A stretch of 5,840 nucleotides of DNA from an uncultured Ruminococcus sp. (GCA_937892835.1 CALBHM010000055.1:1-5840), one strand, 5' to 3'; positions 1 to 5,368 are shown, counted from the first letter of the stretch. Notes: generated from the letters alone by a model not told the origin. Translations and numbers: made by a program.

Positions 1-850
1 TGATGAGGAATTTCTGACCATCGAGCTTAACCTCACGCAGCCCGAAATAGCTGTCGACCTTATCTTCATTGAAGCGAAGCTCAAGGTCATAAAGTCTGCC
101 TTCGCCGACTTCCCAAAGATAAGCTTCTTTAAGGTCAAGGTGAGCGGTTATAAAGCCGCCCTCGGTCTCGACGCTTGCCGCACCCATGATTCTCTCCTGA
201 TAGAGAGCGAGTGCCTCAAACTTACCTGCACCGATAACCTCAGCCTGAATGTCAACCGAGCAGTTTTCAACGTTCGGAAAAACTTTAATATTCTTGATTC
301 TCGATTCGGGAACAAATTCAAGCCAAACCGTCTGCCAAATTCCTGTTGTTCTTGTGTAGTCGCAGTCGTGAGAATAGTATTCCTCGCTCTGCTTTCCTCT
401 CGGCTGGAGAGGATTCCTTGTATCGTCCTCGGCGTAAACCGTCAAAACGTTTGTGCCGCCGTTGAGGTAGTCTGTTATATCAAATTCAAACGAGATGTAG
501 CCGCCCTTGTGCGTGCCGACTTCCTTGCCGTTTACATATACGGTAGCCTTGTAGTCGACTGCGCCGAAGTGGAGAATTGTTCTCAGATCGGCAAATTTTT
601 CGGGAACGGTAAATTCTCTCTGATACCAAACGGCATCCATAAAATCCTTGTACTCAACGCCCGAAAGCACACTCTCGGGGCAGAAAGGAACGTTTATTGT
701 TCTTTCAAGCTTAGCCTGCGGCTCGTAATACTTCTTAGCAAGGCCGCTTCTTGACTTGTCGATTTCAAAACTCCACTTTCCGTTAAGGTTCAGCCACTCT
801 CTGCGCTGAAACTGCGGATTCGGATGTTCGGGACGTGGTATATTAATCAT
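1..850 (-). CDS. Glycoside hydrolase family 2 enzyme (beta-galactosidase/beta-glucuronidase type), N-terminal part, runs off left edge
   Basis: Translating the minus strand from ATG 850-848 gives 283 open codons with no stop before the window edge. Residues 1 to about 180 look like the GH2 sugar-binding jelly-roll domain: NLNGKWSFEID (21-31), VWYQREFTVP (74-83), HFGAVDYKATVYVNG (94-108) and the signature TTGIWQTVWLE (168-178). Residues about 183-265 fit the GH2 immunoglobulin-like sandwich, and YFGLREV (268-274) is the usual entry to the TIM barrel. Both catalytic glutamates would lie in the missing part, so the sugar specificity (galactoside, glucuronide, arabinoside or other) cannot be read. 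No signal peptide is visible, so it is probably cytoplasmic and acts on imported oligosaccharides. The start is supported by GGAGG at 865-861, ten bases upstream. It is divergent from the serine dehydratase gene. Family confidence is high; substrate unknown. Confidence 0.93.
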   Translation of the reverse strand, partial: MINIPRPEHPNPQFQRREWLNLNGKWSFEIDKSRSGLAKKYYEPQAKLERTINVPFCPESVLSGVEYKDFMDAVWYQREFTVPEKFADLRTILHFGAVDYKATVYVNGKEVGTHKGGYISFEFDITDYLNGGTNVLTVYAEDDTRNPLQPRGKQSEEYYSHDCDYTRTTGIWQTVWLEFVPESRIKNIKVFPNVENCSVDIQAEVIGAGKFEALALYQERIMGAASVETEGGFITAHLDLKEAYLWEVGEGRLYDLELRFNEDKVDSYFGLREVKLDGQKFLI

Positions 851-882
851 ATGATATATTCCTCCATAATTAAATTCAGTTT

Positions 883-911
883 ATCATACCATATAAAAGA
901 GGATTATACAA
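883..911 (-). promoter_or_regulatory. Predicted sigma-A promoter for the GH2 gene, extended -10
   Basis: On the minus strand, TTGTAT (911-906) is followed after exactly 17 bases by TATGAT (888-883), with TG one base before the -10 (TGG at 891-889), an extended -10 arrangement. Transcription would start near 876, giving a leader of about 26 nt containing the GGAGG site. A second -10-like TATAAT at 908-903 overlaps the -35 but has no good partner (the nearest TTGTAA is 20 bases away). Confidence 0.6.
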
Positions 912-952
912 GTAAATATATATAATTTTTACAAATTTATAAAGTTTGAGTG

Positions 953-1002
953 ATACACCGAAATAAGAATATTAATTAGAAAAATTTTATTTTTCGGTGT
1001 AT
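953..1002. repeat. 11-bp perfect inverted repeat between divergent promoters (possible operator)
   Basis: ATACACCGAAA at 953-963 is the exact reverse complement of TTTCGGTGTAT at 992-1002, with a 28-bp AT-rich spacer. Allowing a two-base bulge, the inner AAATAA/TTATTT continues the pairing. The right arm ends five bases before the putative -35 of the serine dehydratase promoter, while the left arm lies about 40 bp upstream of the GH2 -35. No uridine run follows on either strand, so a terminator is unlikely. A paired operator site or a DNA loop is possible; the regulator is unknown. Confidence 0.55.
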
Positions 1003-1007
1003 TTCTA

Positions 1008-1036
1008 TTGAAAAAAATCGGACAAAATGATAGTAT
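1008..1036 (+). promoter_or_regulatory. Putative promoter of the serine dehydratase gene
   Basis: TTGAAA (1008-1013) lies 17 bases before TAGTAT (1031-1036). A better -10 match, TATAGT (1034-1039), overlaps but would give a 20-base spacer, so the exact -10 is uncertain. The GGAGGGG ribosome binding site at 1047-1053 follows closely, so the 5' leader would be very short. Confidence 0.45.
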
Positions 1037-1060
1037 AGTATAAAACGGAGGGGTGCATAT

Positions 1061-2275
1061 ATGGAAGTTAAAAAAATGGAATCGCTCAAGGAGCTTTACA
1101 AAATCGGCAGAGGTCCGTCGAGTTCACACACGATGGGACCGGAAAAGGCGTGTAAAATTTTTCAAAAGCATAACCCCGAGGCCGACAGATTTGAAGCGAT
1201 TCTTTACGGCTCGCTCTCTAAAACAGGTGTAGGTCACGGTACGGACAAGGTCATAAAAGTCACATTTGAGCCGACTCCGTGCGACGTTATTTTTAATAAT
1301 GACGAAATTGAGCTTCCACATCCCAATACGATGGATTTGATTGCATATAAGGACGGCGTTGAAATCAAAAGAATCCGTGTGCTCAGCGTAGGCGGCGGAA
1401 AGGTTGAGATAGTCGGCTACAAGAATGTCGATCCTCCGAAAATTTATGATTTGTCCACTTTTTATGATATTGCCGAGCATTGCAAAAGGAATCATATGAG
1501 GCTATGGCAGTATGTTGAAGAGGTTGAAGGCATCGAGATAAGAGATTATCTCCTGAAAATCTGGAATCAGATGAAGCTGAGCATCCATATAGGTCTTGAA
1601 ACAGAGGGCGTTCTTCCGGGTGGACTGAATGTCAAGAGAAAGGCAAAAAAGCTATATTCACATCAGCATATTGACGAAAGTGCACAGACTAAGGAAAACC
1701 GTGTTGTATCCGCTTATGCGTTTGCTGTCAGTGAGCAGAATGCGGACGGTGAGGTCATTGTAACCGCTCCGACCTGCGGCTCAGCCGGGGTTATGCCGTC
1801 GGTTCTTTATTATCAGCAGATGAAAAGGGGATACACAGATCTTGAAATAATCCGTGCCCTTGAAACGGGCGGAATAATCGGCAATCTGATCAAGACAAAC
1901 GCTTCAATTTCAGGTAGCGAATGCGGCTGTCAGGCGGAGATTGGCACGGCGTGTGCGATGGCATCTGCTGCGCTCGGCGAGCTGTTTGGACTTGAAACGG
2001 ACAAGATTGAGTATGCCGCGGAAATTGCGATTGAGCATCACCTCGGACTGACCTGTGACCCGATATGCGGCCTTGTTCAGATTCCATGTATCGAGCGTAA
2101 CGCCGTTGCGGCAATGAGAGCTATAAACGCTGTCAGCCTTGCAAGTTTTTTGAGCGACACAAGGAAGATTTCCGTTGATGAGGTTATCGAGGTCATGAGA
2201 ATGACGGGTAAGGATATCCCGGGACGATACAGAGAAACGGCCGAAGGCGGACTCGCAACATTGAGCATTAAATAA
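1061..2275 (+). CDS. sdaA: L-serine ammonia-lyase (L-serine dehydratase), iron-sulfur type, single chain
   Basis: This enzyme deaminates L-serine to pyruvate and ammonia with an oxygen-labile [4Fe-4S] cluster, in the cytoplasm. At 404 aa it joins the beta-type domain (residues 1 to about 160, SSSHTMGP at 20-27) to the catalytic alpha-type domain (about 165-404, TAPTCGSAG at 235-243, ECGCQAEIG at 287-295, TCDPICGLVQIPC at 331-343). Cys290, Cys332 and Cys343 have the same spacing (42 and 11 residues) as the three cluster ligands known in the Legionella enzyme. The chain is shorter than the roughly 454-458 aa proteobacterial enzymes and ends GGLATLSIK, with no C-terminal cysteine. Start: GGAGGGG at 1047-1053 favours ATG 1061 over the internal Met6 codon. 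No clear terminator follows, so read-through into the next plus-strand gene is possible. Function is very well supported. Confidence 0.96.
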   Translation: MEVKKMESLKELYKIGRGPSSSHTMGPEKACKIFQKHNPEADRFEAILYGSLSKTGVGHGTDKVIKVTFEPTPCDVIFNNDEIELPHPNTMDLIAYKDGVEIKRIRVLSVGGGKVEIVGYKNVDPPKIYDLSTFYDIAEHCKRNHMRLWQYVEEVEGIEIRDYLLKIWNQMKLSIHIGLETEGVLPGGLNVKRKAKKLYSHQHIDESAQTKENRVVSAYAFAVSEQNADGEVIVTAPTCGSAGVMPSVLYYQQMKRGYTDLEIIRALETGGIIGNLIKTNASISGSECGCQAEIGTACAMASAALGELFGLETDKIEYAAEIAIEHHLGLTCDPICGLVQIPCIERNAVAAMRAINAVSLASFLSDTRKISVDEVIEVMRMTGKDIPGRYRETAEGGLATLSIK

Positions 2276-2305
2276 AATTTGTATATTTGTCTGCCGTAAA
2301 AGCTA

Positions 2306-2334
2306 TTGCATTTATTTCTGCGGCATGATAAAAT
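2306..2334 (+). promoter_or_regulatory. Predicted extended -10 promoter for the phosphoribosyltransferase-like gene
   Basis: TTGCAT (2306-2311) is separated by 17 bases from TAAAAT (2329-2334), and TGA directly before the -10 provides the extended TGn element. Transcription would begin near 2341, leaving a leader of about 50 nt that carries the hairpin at 2351-2370. The gene can therefore be expressed independently of the upstream serine dehydratase gene. Confidence 0.6.
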
Positions 2335-2350
2335 AGATATTACCATATGA

Positions 2351-2370
2351 GCGGCCGAAAATTCGGCTGC
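2351..2370 (+). promoter_or_regulatory. 5'-UTR hairpin directly before the ribosome binding site
   Basis: GCGGCCGA and TCGGCTGC can pair into an 8-bp stem (one G-U pair) with a four-base loop AAAT. It ends eight bases before the AGGAG site (2378-2382). No uridine run follows, so it is not an intrinsic terminator. It may protect the 5' end of the message or affect translation; its role is unknown. Confidence 0.5.
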
Positions 2371-2389
2371 AAGAGAGAGGAGAAGCATT

Positions 2390-3031
2390 ATGGCATTAAG
2401 TGAGAAGTTTAAAATTGAGACAAAGACCCCTAACCTCTATCTCAGCGGCTATAAGGGTCATTTTGTGGCGGGAAAAAACCACTTGAATTATTATATAGAC
2501 ATTACCTCGCAGAAATCATGTCTTTCCGAAGCTAAGGCAGTTGCAAAGGCGATCGCCCCGAGCTACAAGCTCCATACGGAGATCGATACAATCCTTTGCC
2601 TTGACGGCACAGAGGTTATCGGTACATGCCTTGCAAGCGAGCTGACGAAGAACGATCTTGCAAGCATCAACGCTAACAGGGCAATCAATATTCTTGCTCC
2701 CGAGTACACGGCAAGCAACCAGCTCATGTTCCGTGACAACATTGTTCAGATGATTCAGGGCAAGCAGGTTCTCATTTTGGCTGCTTCCGTCGTTACCGGC
2801 AGCACTGCTCAGAACGCATTCGAGGCTATCCGTTATTATTCGGGAACACCCGTCGGAATCGCTTCGATTTTTGCAACGATGAAGGAGTGCGAAGATTTTC
2901 CGGTCGTATCGGTTTTCGATCCGCATGACCTGCCCGAGTACGAGAGCCATTCCGCAATGGAATGTCCGCTTTGCAAGAAGGGCGAGCGCATTGACGCACT
3001 CATCAACAGCTTCGGCTGCTCGATGCTGTAA
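2390..3031 (+). CDS. Orotate phosphoribosyltransferase-like protein (type I PRTase fold) with altered PRPP loop
   Basis: The 213-aa protein resembles clostridial proteins usually named orotate phosphoribosyltransferase. Residues 63-85 (EIDTILCLDGTEVIGT and on) fit the strand-loop-helix that opens the PRTase core. VLILAASVVTGSTA (127-140) occupies the place of the PRPP-binding loop. Normally two acidic residues (as in VLIVEDVITAG) bind the ribose hydroxyls of PRPP; here both are alanine (Ala131, Ala132). The C-terminal tail has a CPLC pair (Cys192, Cys195), which could bind a metal or form a disulfide. Start: AGGAG at 2378-2382, seven bases from ATG. No other pyrimidine gene is in the window, so context does not support pyrE. 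It may be a non-catalytic or ligand-binding PRTase relative. The fold is fairly sure; orotate activity is doubtful. Confidence 0.72.
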   Translation: MALSEKFKIETKTPNLYLSGYKGHFVAGKNHLNYYIDITSQKSCLSEAKAVAKAIAPSYKLHTEIDTILCLDGTEVIGTCLASELTKNDLASINANRAINILAPEYTASNQLMFRDNIVQMIQGKQVLILAASVVTGSTAQNAFEAIRYYSGTPVGIASIFATMKECEDFPVVSVFDPHDLPEYESHSAMECPLCKKGERIDALINSFGCSML

Positions 3032-3041
3032 AATTGTTTAT

Positions 3042-3108
3042 AATAAGTCTCCGTTATTACTTTGTAATGCATTGCTAAGCTTCATTGTTTTTCGGGGACT
3101 TATTTTTT
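3042..3108 (+). terminator. Intrinsic terminator after the phosphoribosyltransferase-like gene
   Basis: AATAAGTCTCCG (3042-3053) pairs with CGGGGACTTATT (3093-3104) over 12 bp including one U-G pair, followed by a T run to 3108. The long loop contains a smaller hairpin (ATTAC/GTAAT, 3056-3068). It begins ten bases after the stop codon of the plus-strand gene. Confidence 0.75.
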
Positions 3109-3131
3109 GCGAAAAACTCATTAGTGAAAAT

Positions 3132-3175
3132 AAAAAGGCAGTCTGCGAGGTTTATAATGCAGGCTGCCGATTTTT
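3132..3175. terminator. Bidirectional intrinsic terminator between convergent genes
   Basis: GGCAGTCTGC (3137-3146) pairs with GCAGGCTGCC (3159-3168), a 10-bp stem with a 12-base loop. AAAAA before and TTTTT after provide U runs for transcripts in both directions. The one imperfect pair is U-G in plus RNA but A-C in minus RNA, so it may be slightly better on the plus strand. It most likely ends the thioredoxin operon, whose stop is at 3184-3186, and backs up the upstream plus-strand terminator. Confidence 0.8.
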
Positions 3176-3183
3176 ATTTAGTT

Positions 3184-3498
3184 TTACAGTCCGAGAAGCT
3201 CAAGAACTTTTTCCTTCGACATATAGCCGACTGCGGATTTGCTTGCCTTTCCGTGGTCGATAACAACCAATGTCGGAATGCTCGAAACATTGAAAATTGA
3301 GGAAAGTTCGGGTTCTTCATCAACGTTTACCTTGCCGACCTTAACAACGTCATCATATTCGTCCGCTATTTCTTCAATAATCGGAGCGAGCATACGGCAC
3401 GGTCCGCACCATTCCGCCCAGAAATCGAGCAGAACCGGAATATCGCATTTGAGCACCTCCGGTGTAAAATTGTCCTTTGTGATCTTAACTTCGGCCAT
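3184..3498 (-). CDS. trxA: Thioredoxin
   Basis: This 104-aa cytoplasmic thiol-disulfide carrier has the canonical WCGPC active site (residues 30-34), the buried aspartate before it (Asp25 in LLDFWAEW) and the cis-proline of SIPT (Pro75). Length and motif spacing match ordinary bacterial thioredoxins. An additional Cys18 lies outside the active site. The start ATG 3498-3496 is chosen because a perfect AAGGAGG sits at 3513-3507, eight bases upstream. The longer reading to 3594 would run through the neighbouring gene and adds residues foreign to the family. The Shine-Dalgarno overlaps the stop codon of the upstream FTR-like gene, so translation is probably coupled. It is the last gene of the flavoprotein / FTR-like / thioredoxin operon and is presumably the acceptor of that electron path (inference). 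Confidence 0.97.
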   Translation of the reverse strand: MAEVKITKDNFTPEVLKCDIPVLLDFWAEWCGPCRMLAPIIEEIADEYDDVVKVGKVNVDEEPELSSIFNVSSIPTLVVIDHGKASKSAVGYMSKEKVLELLGL

Positions 3499-3506
3499 GA
3501 TAAAAA

Positions 3507-3514
3507 CCTCCTTA
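3507..3514 (-). promoter_or_regulatory. Fused stop codon and Shine-Dalgarno (TAAGGAGG) coupling the FTR-like gene and trxA
   Basis: On the minus strand the octamer TAAGGAGG contains both the TAA stop of the upstream gene and the full ribosome binding site of trxA. Ribosomes terminating here are placed on the next start region, which suggests coupled synthesis of the two proteins. Confidence 0.7.
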
Positions 3515-3712
3515 GTCCTTTGACTTATAATAAAGCATACAATGGCAAAAGCCTTCAAAATTCGGGTCTTCAATCTGCTTTCTGAATTCTTCACACATAC
3601 ACTTGTTTTCGGGTGTATGTTCTCTGCGGCAGGGGCAATAGCCGCCTGTGCGTTTGAGACCCTCTTTGACTACCTTGACGATTTCTTCGTCGGGATTGAG
3701 CGTTACTTTCAT
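3512..3712 (-). CDS. Ferredoxin:thioredoxin reductase catalytic-chain-like protein, short form
   Basis: This 66-aa protein has three CxC motifs: CPC (26-28), CMC (38-40) and CHC (56-58), ending CHCMLYYK as in the FTR catalytic (beta) chain. In the plant/cyanobacterial enzyme the order is CPC-x16-CPC-x8-CHC, with a [4Fe-4S] cluster beside a redox disulfide that reduces thioredoxin. Here the spacing is x9 and x15, so the outer motifs keep the same distance while the middle pair is moved seven residues. By analogy Cys28 and Cys58 would form the active disulfide and Cys26, 38, 40 and 56 would hold the cluster (inference). It lacks the longer N-terminus of the cyanobacterial form, and no variable-chain gene is in the window. 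Start: GGAGG at 3724-3720, seven bases before ATG. It lies between a flavoprotein gene and trxA, which strongly supports a role in thioredoxin reduction. Confidence 0.88.
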   Translation of the reverse strand: MKVTLNPDEEIVKVVKEGLKRTGGYCPCRREHTPENKCMCEEFRKQIEDPNFEGFCHCMLYYKSKD

Positions 3713-3738
3713 AGCAGAACCTCCAATCCTTGAAATGT

Positions 3739-5130
3739 TTAATAAATCTCTCTGCCCATCAGAACGCCCATGACGGAAGCCATCATGAGACCTCTTGTCC
3801 AGCCGCTCGAGTCACCGAGGCAGTGGAGACCCTCAACGTTCGTGTTGAAGTGCTCATCCATCTTGACTCTGTTGCTGTAGAACTTAAGCTCGGGTGAGTA
3901 AAGAAGAGTTTCGTAGGAAGCAAAGCCGGGAGCAACATGGTCAACGGCCTGAATAAAGTTAATGATATTGGTCATGGCTCTGTAGGGCATTGCGGCCGTG
4001 ATATCGCCTGCAACCGCATCGGGAAGCGTGGGCTTGAGGTTGGACTGCGAAAGCTCCTTTTCCCATGTGCGCTTACCGTCAAGGATATCTCCGAAACGCT
4101 GAACGAGAATGTGACCCGTACCGAGCATATTTGTCAGCTCGCCGACCTTCTGAGCGTAAGCGATAGGCTGGTTGAACGGATAAGAGAAATTGTGGGAGCA
4201 GAGAATGGCAAGATTTGTGTTGTCACTCTTAAGCTCCTTATATGAATGACCGTTAACAACGGCAAGGTTATTGTCATAATTTTCCTGGCTGACGAAGCCG
4301 CCGGGATTCTGGCAGAAGGTTCTGACCTTGTTCTTGAACGGACGGGGATAGCCGATGAGCTTTGATTCGTAGAGAACGTCGTTAACCTTCTCGATAACCT
4401 CGTTCCTGACCTCGACTCTTACGCCGATGTCAACTGTTCCGGGCAGATGAGCAATATCATGCTCGCCGCAAATCTTTTCAAGCCACTCTGCACCTCTGCG
4501 TCCGGTTGCAATGATTGTGTTGTCGGCTCTGATCTCCATTTCAACGCCGTTGTTGTTGGAAACATAGATGCCCTCGCACTTCTTGCCGTTGAGGATGATG
4601 TTGGAGCACTCATAGCCGAAGAAAATCTCAACGCCGTTTGCGATAAGATATTTTTCGATTGCAAGGTAGATGTCCTGAGCCTTTTCGGTTCCCATATGGC
4701 GAATCGGGCAGTCAACAAGCTTCAGACCGGCCTGAATTGCACGGGTACGAATCTTTCTGACTTCCTCTGTATTTCCGACACCCTCAACCTTAGTATCTGC
4801 ACCAAACTCAAGATATATACTGTCGGCATAGTTGATAGTTTCCTGAACAAGATTTTCGCCGACAAGATTCGGAAGGTCTCCGCCGACCTCATAGCTCAGC
4901 GACAGCTTGCCGTCCGAGAATGCACCGGCACCTGAGAAACCGGTTGTAATGTGGCAATACGGCTTGCAATTCATACATTTTTTAGTCTTTGCCTTGGGGC
5001 AATGTCTGTTTTCGACCGACTGACCTTTTTCGACAATGACGATCTTTTTCTTGGTGCCCTTGCGAAGCATTTCGATAGCCGTGAATATGCCGGCAGGGCC
5101 TGCTCCGACGATTACAACGTCTGTTTTCAT
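3739..5130 (-). CDS. FAD-dependent oxidoreductase with four-cysteine cluster (COG2509-like), proposed electron donor to the FTR-like protein
   Basis: The 463-aa protein begins with a Rossmann dinucleotide-binding motif, VGAGPAG (8-14), followed by the ribose-binding acid in VIVEKG (Glu34). IIATGRRG (206-213) and LGDSSGWTRG (438-447) are the later FAD contacts typical of the flavoprotein fold. Residues 44-59 contain C-x7-C-x2-C-x3-C (Cys44, 52, 55, 59) just before GFSGAGAFSDGKL (64-76), a layout that could hold an iron-sulfur cluster. It resembles the uncharacterised FAD-dependent dehydrogenases of COG2509 (family recognised from memory). It has no CxxC disulfide pair of the classical thioredoxin reductase type. 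Start: ATG 5130-5128 with GGAGG at 5145-5141; the upstream ATG at 5166 would place this ribosome binding site inside the gene and adds twelve non-family residues. The next gene follows 26 bases after the stop. Substrate unknown. Confidence 0.85.
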   Translation of the reverse strand: MKTDVVIVGAGPAGIFTAIEMLRKGTKKKIVIVEKGQSVENRHCPKAKTKKCMNCKPYCHITTGFSGAGAFSDGKLSLSYEVGGDLPNLVGENLVQETINYADSIYLEFGADTKVEGVGNTEEVRKIRTRAIQAGLKLVDCPIRHMGTEKAQDIYLAIEKYLIANGVEIFFGYECSNIILNGKKCEGIYVSNNNGVEMEIRADNTIIATGRRGAEWLEKICGEHDIAHLPGTVDIGVRVEVRNEVIEKVNDVLYESKLIGYPRPFKNKVRTFCQNPGGFVSQENYDNNLAVVNGHSYKELKSDNTNLAILCSHNFSYPFNQPIAYAQKVGELTNMLGTGHILVQRFGDILDGKRTWEKELSQSNLKPTLPDAVAGDITAAMPYRAMTNIINFIQAVDHVAPGFASYETLLYSPELKFYSNRVKMDEHFNTNVEGLHCLGDSSGWTRGLMMASVMGVLMGREIY

Positions 5131-5146
5131 ATTCCTGATACCTCCG

Positions 5147-5192
5147 AAAAATAAAAAGCCGAACATTTATCGCAATGCGATCGATGTTCGAC
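5147..5192 (-). terminator. Terminator-like hairpin in the leader of the flavoprotein operon (possible attenuator)
   Basis: In minus RNA the segment 5192-5158 folds as a 9-bp outer stem (core CGAACAT/ATGTTCG at 5190-5184 and 5166-5160, plus U-G and G-C closing pairs), a 2x2 internal loop, and a 5-bp inner stem (ATCGC/GCGAT) with a three-base loop. Two runs of five uridines (5157-5153 and 5151-5147) follow directly. It lies after the operon promoter and ends two bases before the GGAGG site, so it could stop transcription before the first gene. Confidence 0.65.
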
Positions 5193-5194
5193 GG

Positions 5195-5213
5195 ACGGGA
5201 TTTTTGCTCCCGT
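5195..5213 (-). promoter_or_regulatory. Upstream leader hairpin
   Basis: ACGGGA and TCCCGT form a 6-bp stem around a seven-base loop, about a dozen nucleotides into the predicted transcript and two bases before the terminator-like hairpin. Such a pair of adjacent hairpins is the usual shape of an attenuating leader, but I recognise no known riboswitch or T-box element in it. Confidence 0.45.
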
Positions 5214-5232
5214 ATCAATCTTATTGCAATCT

Positions 5233-5261
5233 ATTATAACGCTTTGATATATTATTGTCAA
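5233..5261 (-). promoter_or_regulatory. Consensus sigma-A promoter of the flavoprotein / FTR-like / trxA operon
   Basis: TTGACA (5261-5256) and TATAAT (5238-5233) on the minus strand are both perfect consensus hexamers with an ideal 17-base spacer. Transcription should start near 5226, giving a leader of about 95 nt. Palindromic ATTGCAAT copies lie at the start site (5223-5230) and upstream of the -35 (5283-5290). Confidence 0.85.
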
Positions 5262-5317
5262 GTCTGCGAAATGCCCATTAATATTGCAATAATGTATAAT
5301 ATTTTTTATATGCAGCG

Positions 5318-5357
5318 TAAAATAAAAGCTCCACTTCAATTAGCAATGACGTGGAGC
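5318..5357 (-). terminator. Intrinsic terminator of the copper gene pair
   Basis: GCTCCAC (5357-5351, minus) pairs with GTGGAGC (5334-5328), followed by TTTTATTTTA. The 16-base loop can add a short TCA/TGA pairing. It starts 11 bases after the stop of the CopZ-like gene and separates the copper genes from the redox operon. T runs also flank the other side (5360-5364), so it could act in both directions. Confidence 0.75.
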
Positions 5358-5368
5358 GATTTTTATAT

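Noticed and set aside
140..754. A 204-codon open frame on the plus strand
   Set aside because: It is the antisense shadow of the GH2 gene, has no recognisable domain or ribosome binding site, and the minus frame carries clear GH2 motifs over the same stretch.
2292..2325. TGCCG/CGGCA pairing as a terminator of the serine dehydratase gene
   Set aside because: Only five base pairs with a 24-base loop and no following T run; it overlaps a well-formed promoter instead.
3499..3594. N-terminal extension of thioredoxin to an upstream start
   Set aside because: The added residues lie over the FTR-like gene in another frame, whereas a perfect AAGGAGG precedes the ATG at 3498 and yields a standard 104-aa thioredoxin.
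4447..4935. A 162-codon plus-strand open frame
   Set aside because: Antisense to the flavoprotein gene, no family motif, no Shine-Dalgarno; a by-product of codon usage in the real gene.
5131..5166. Twelve-residue N-terminal extension of the flavoprotein
   Set aside because: The extension covers the GGAGG site and the terminator U runs; starting at 5130 puts the Rossmann motif at its usual position near the N-terminus.
5147..5205. Kissing interaction between the A-rich loop of the first leader hairpin and the terminator U run as an antiterminator
   Set aside because: The complementarity is only A-U low-complexity sequence and would be expected by chance.
5295..5300. Plus-strand TATAAT after a TG as a promoter
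   Set aside because: No usable -35 at proper spacing and no plus-strand gene downstream; AT-rich intergenic sequence explains it.
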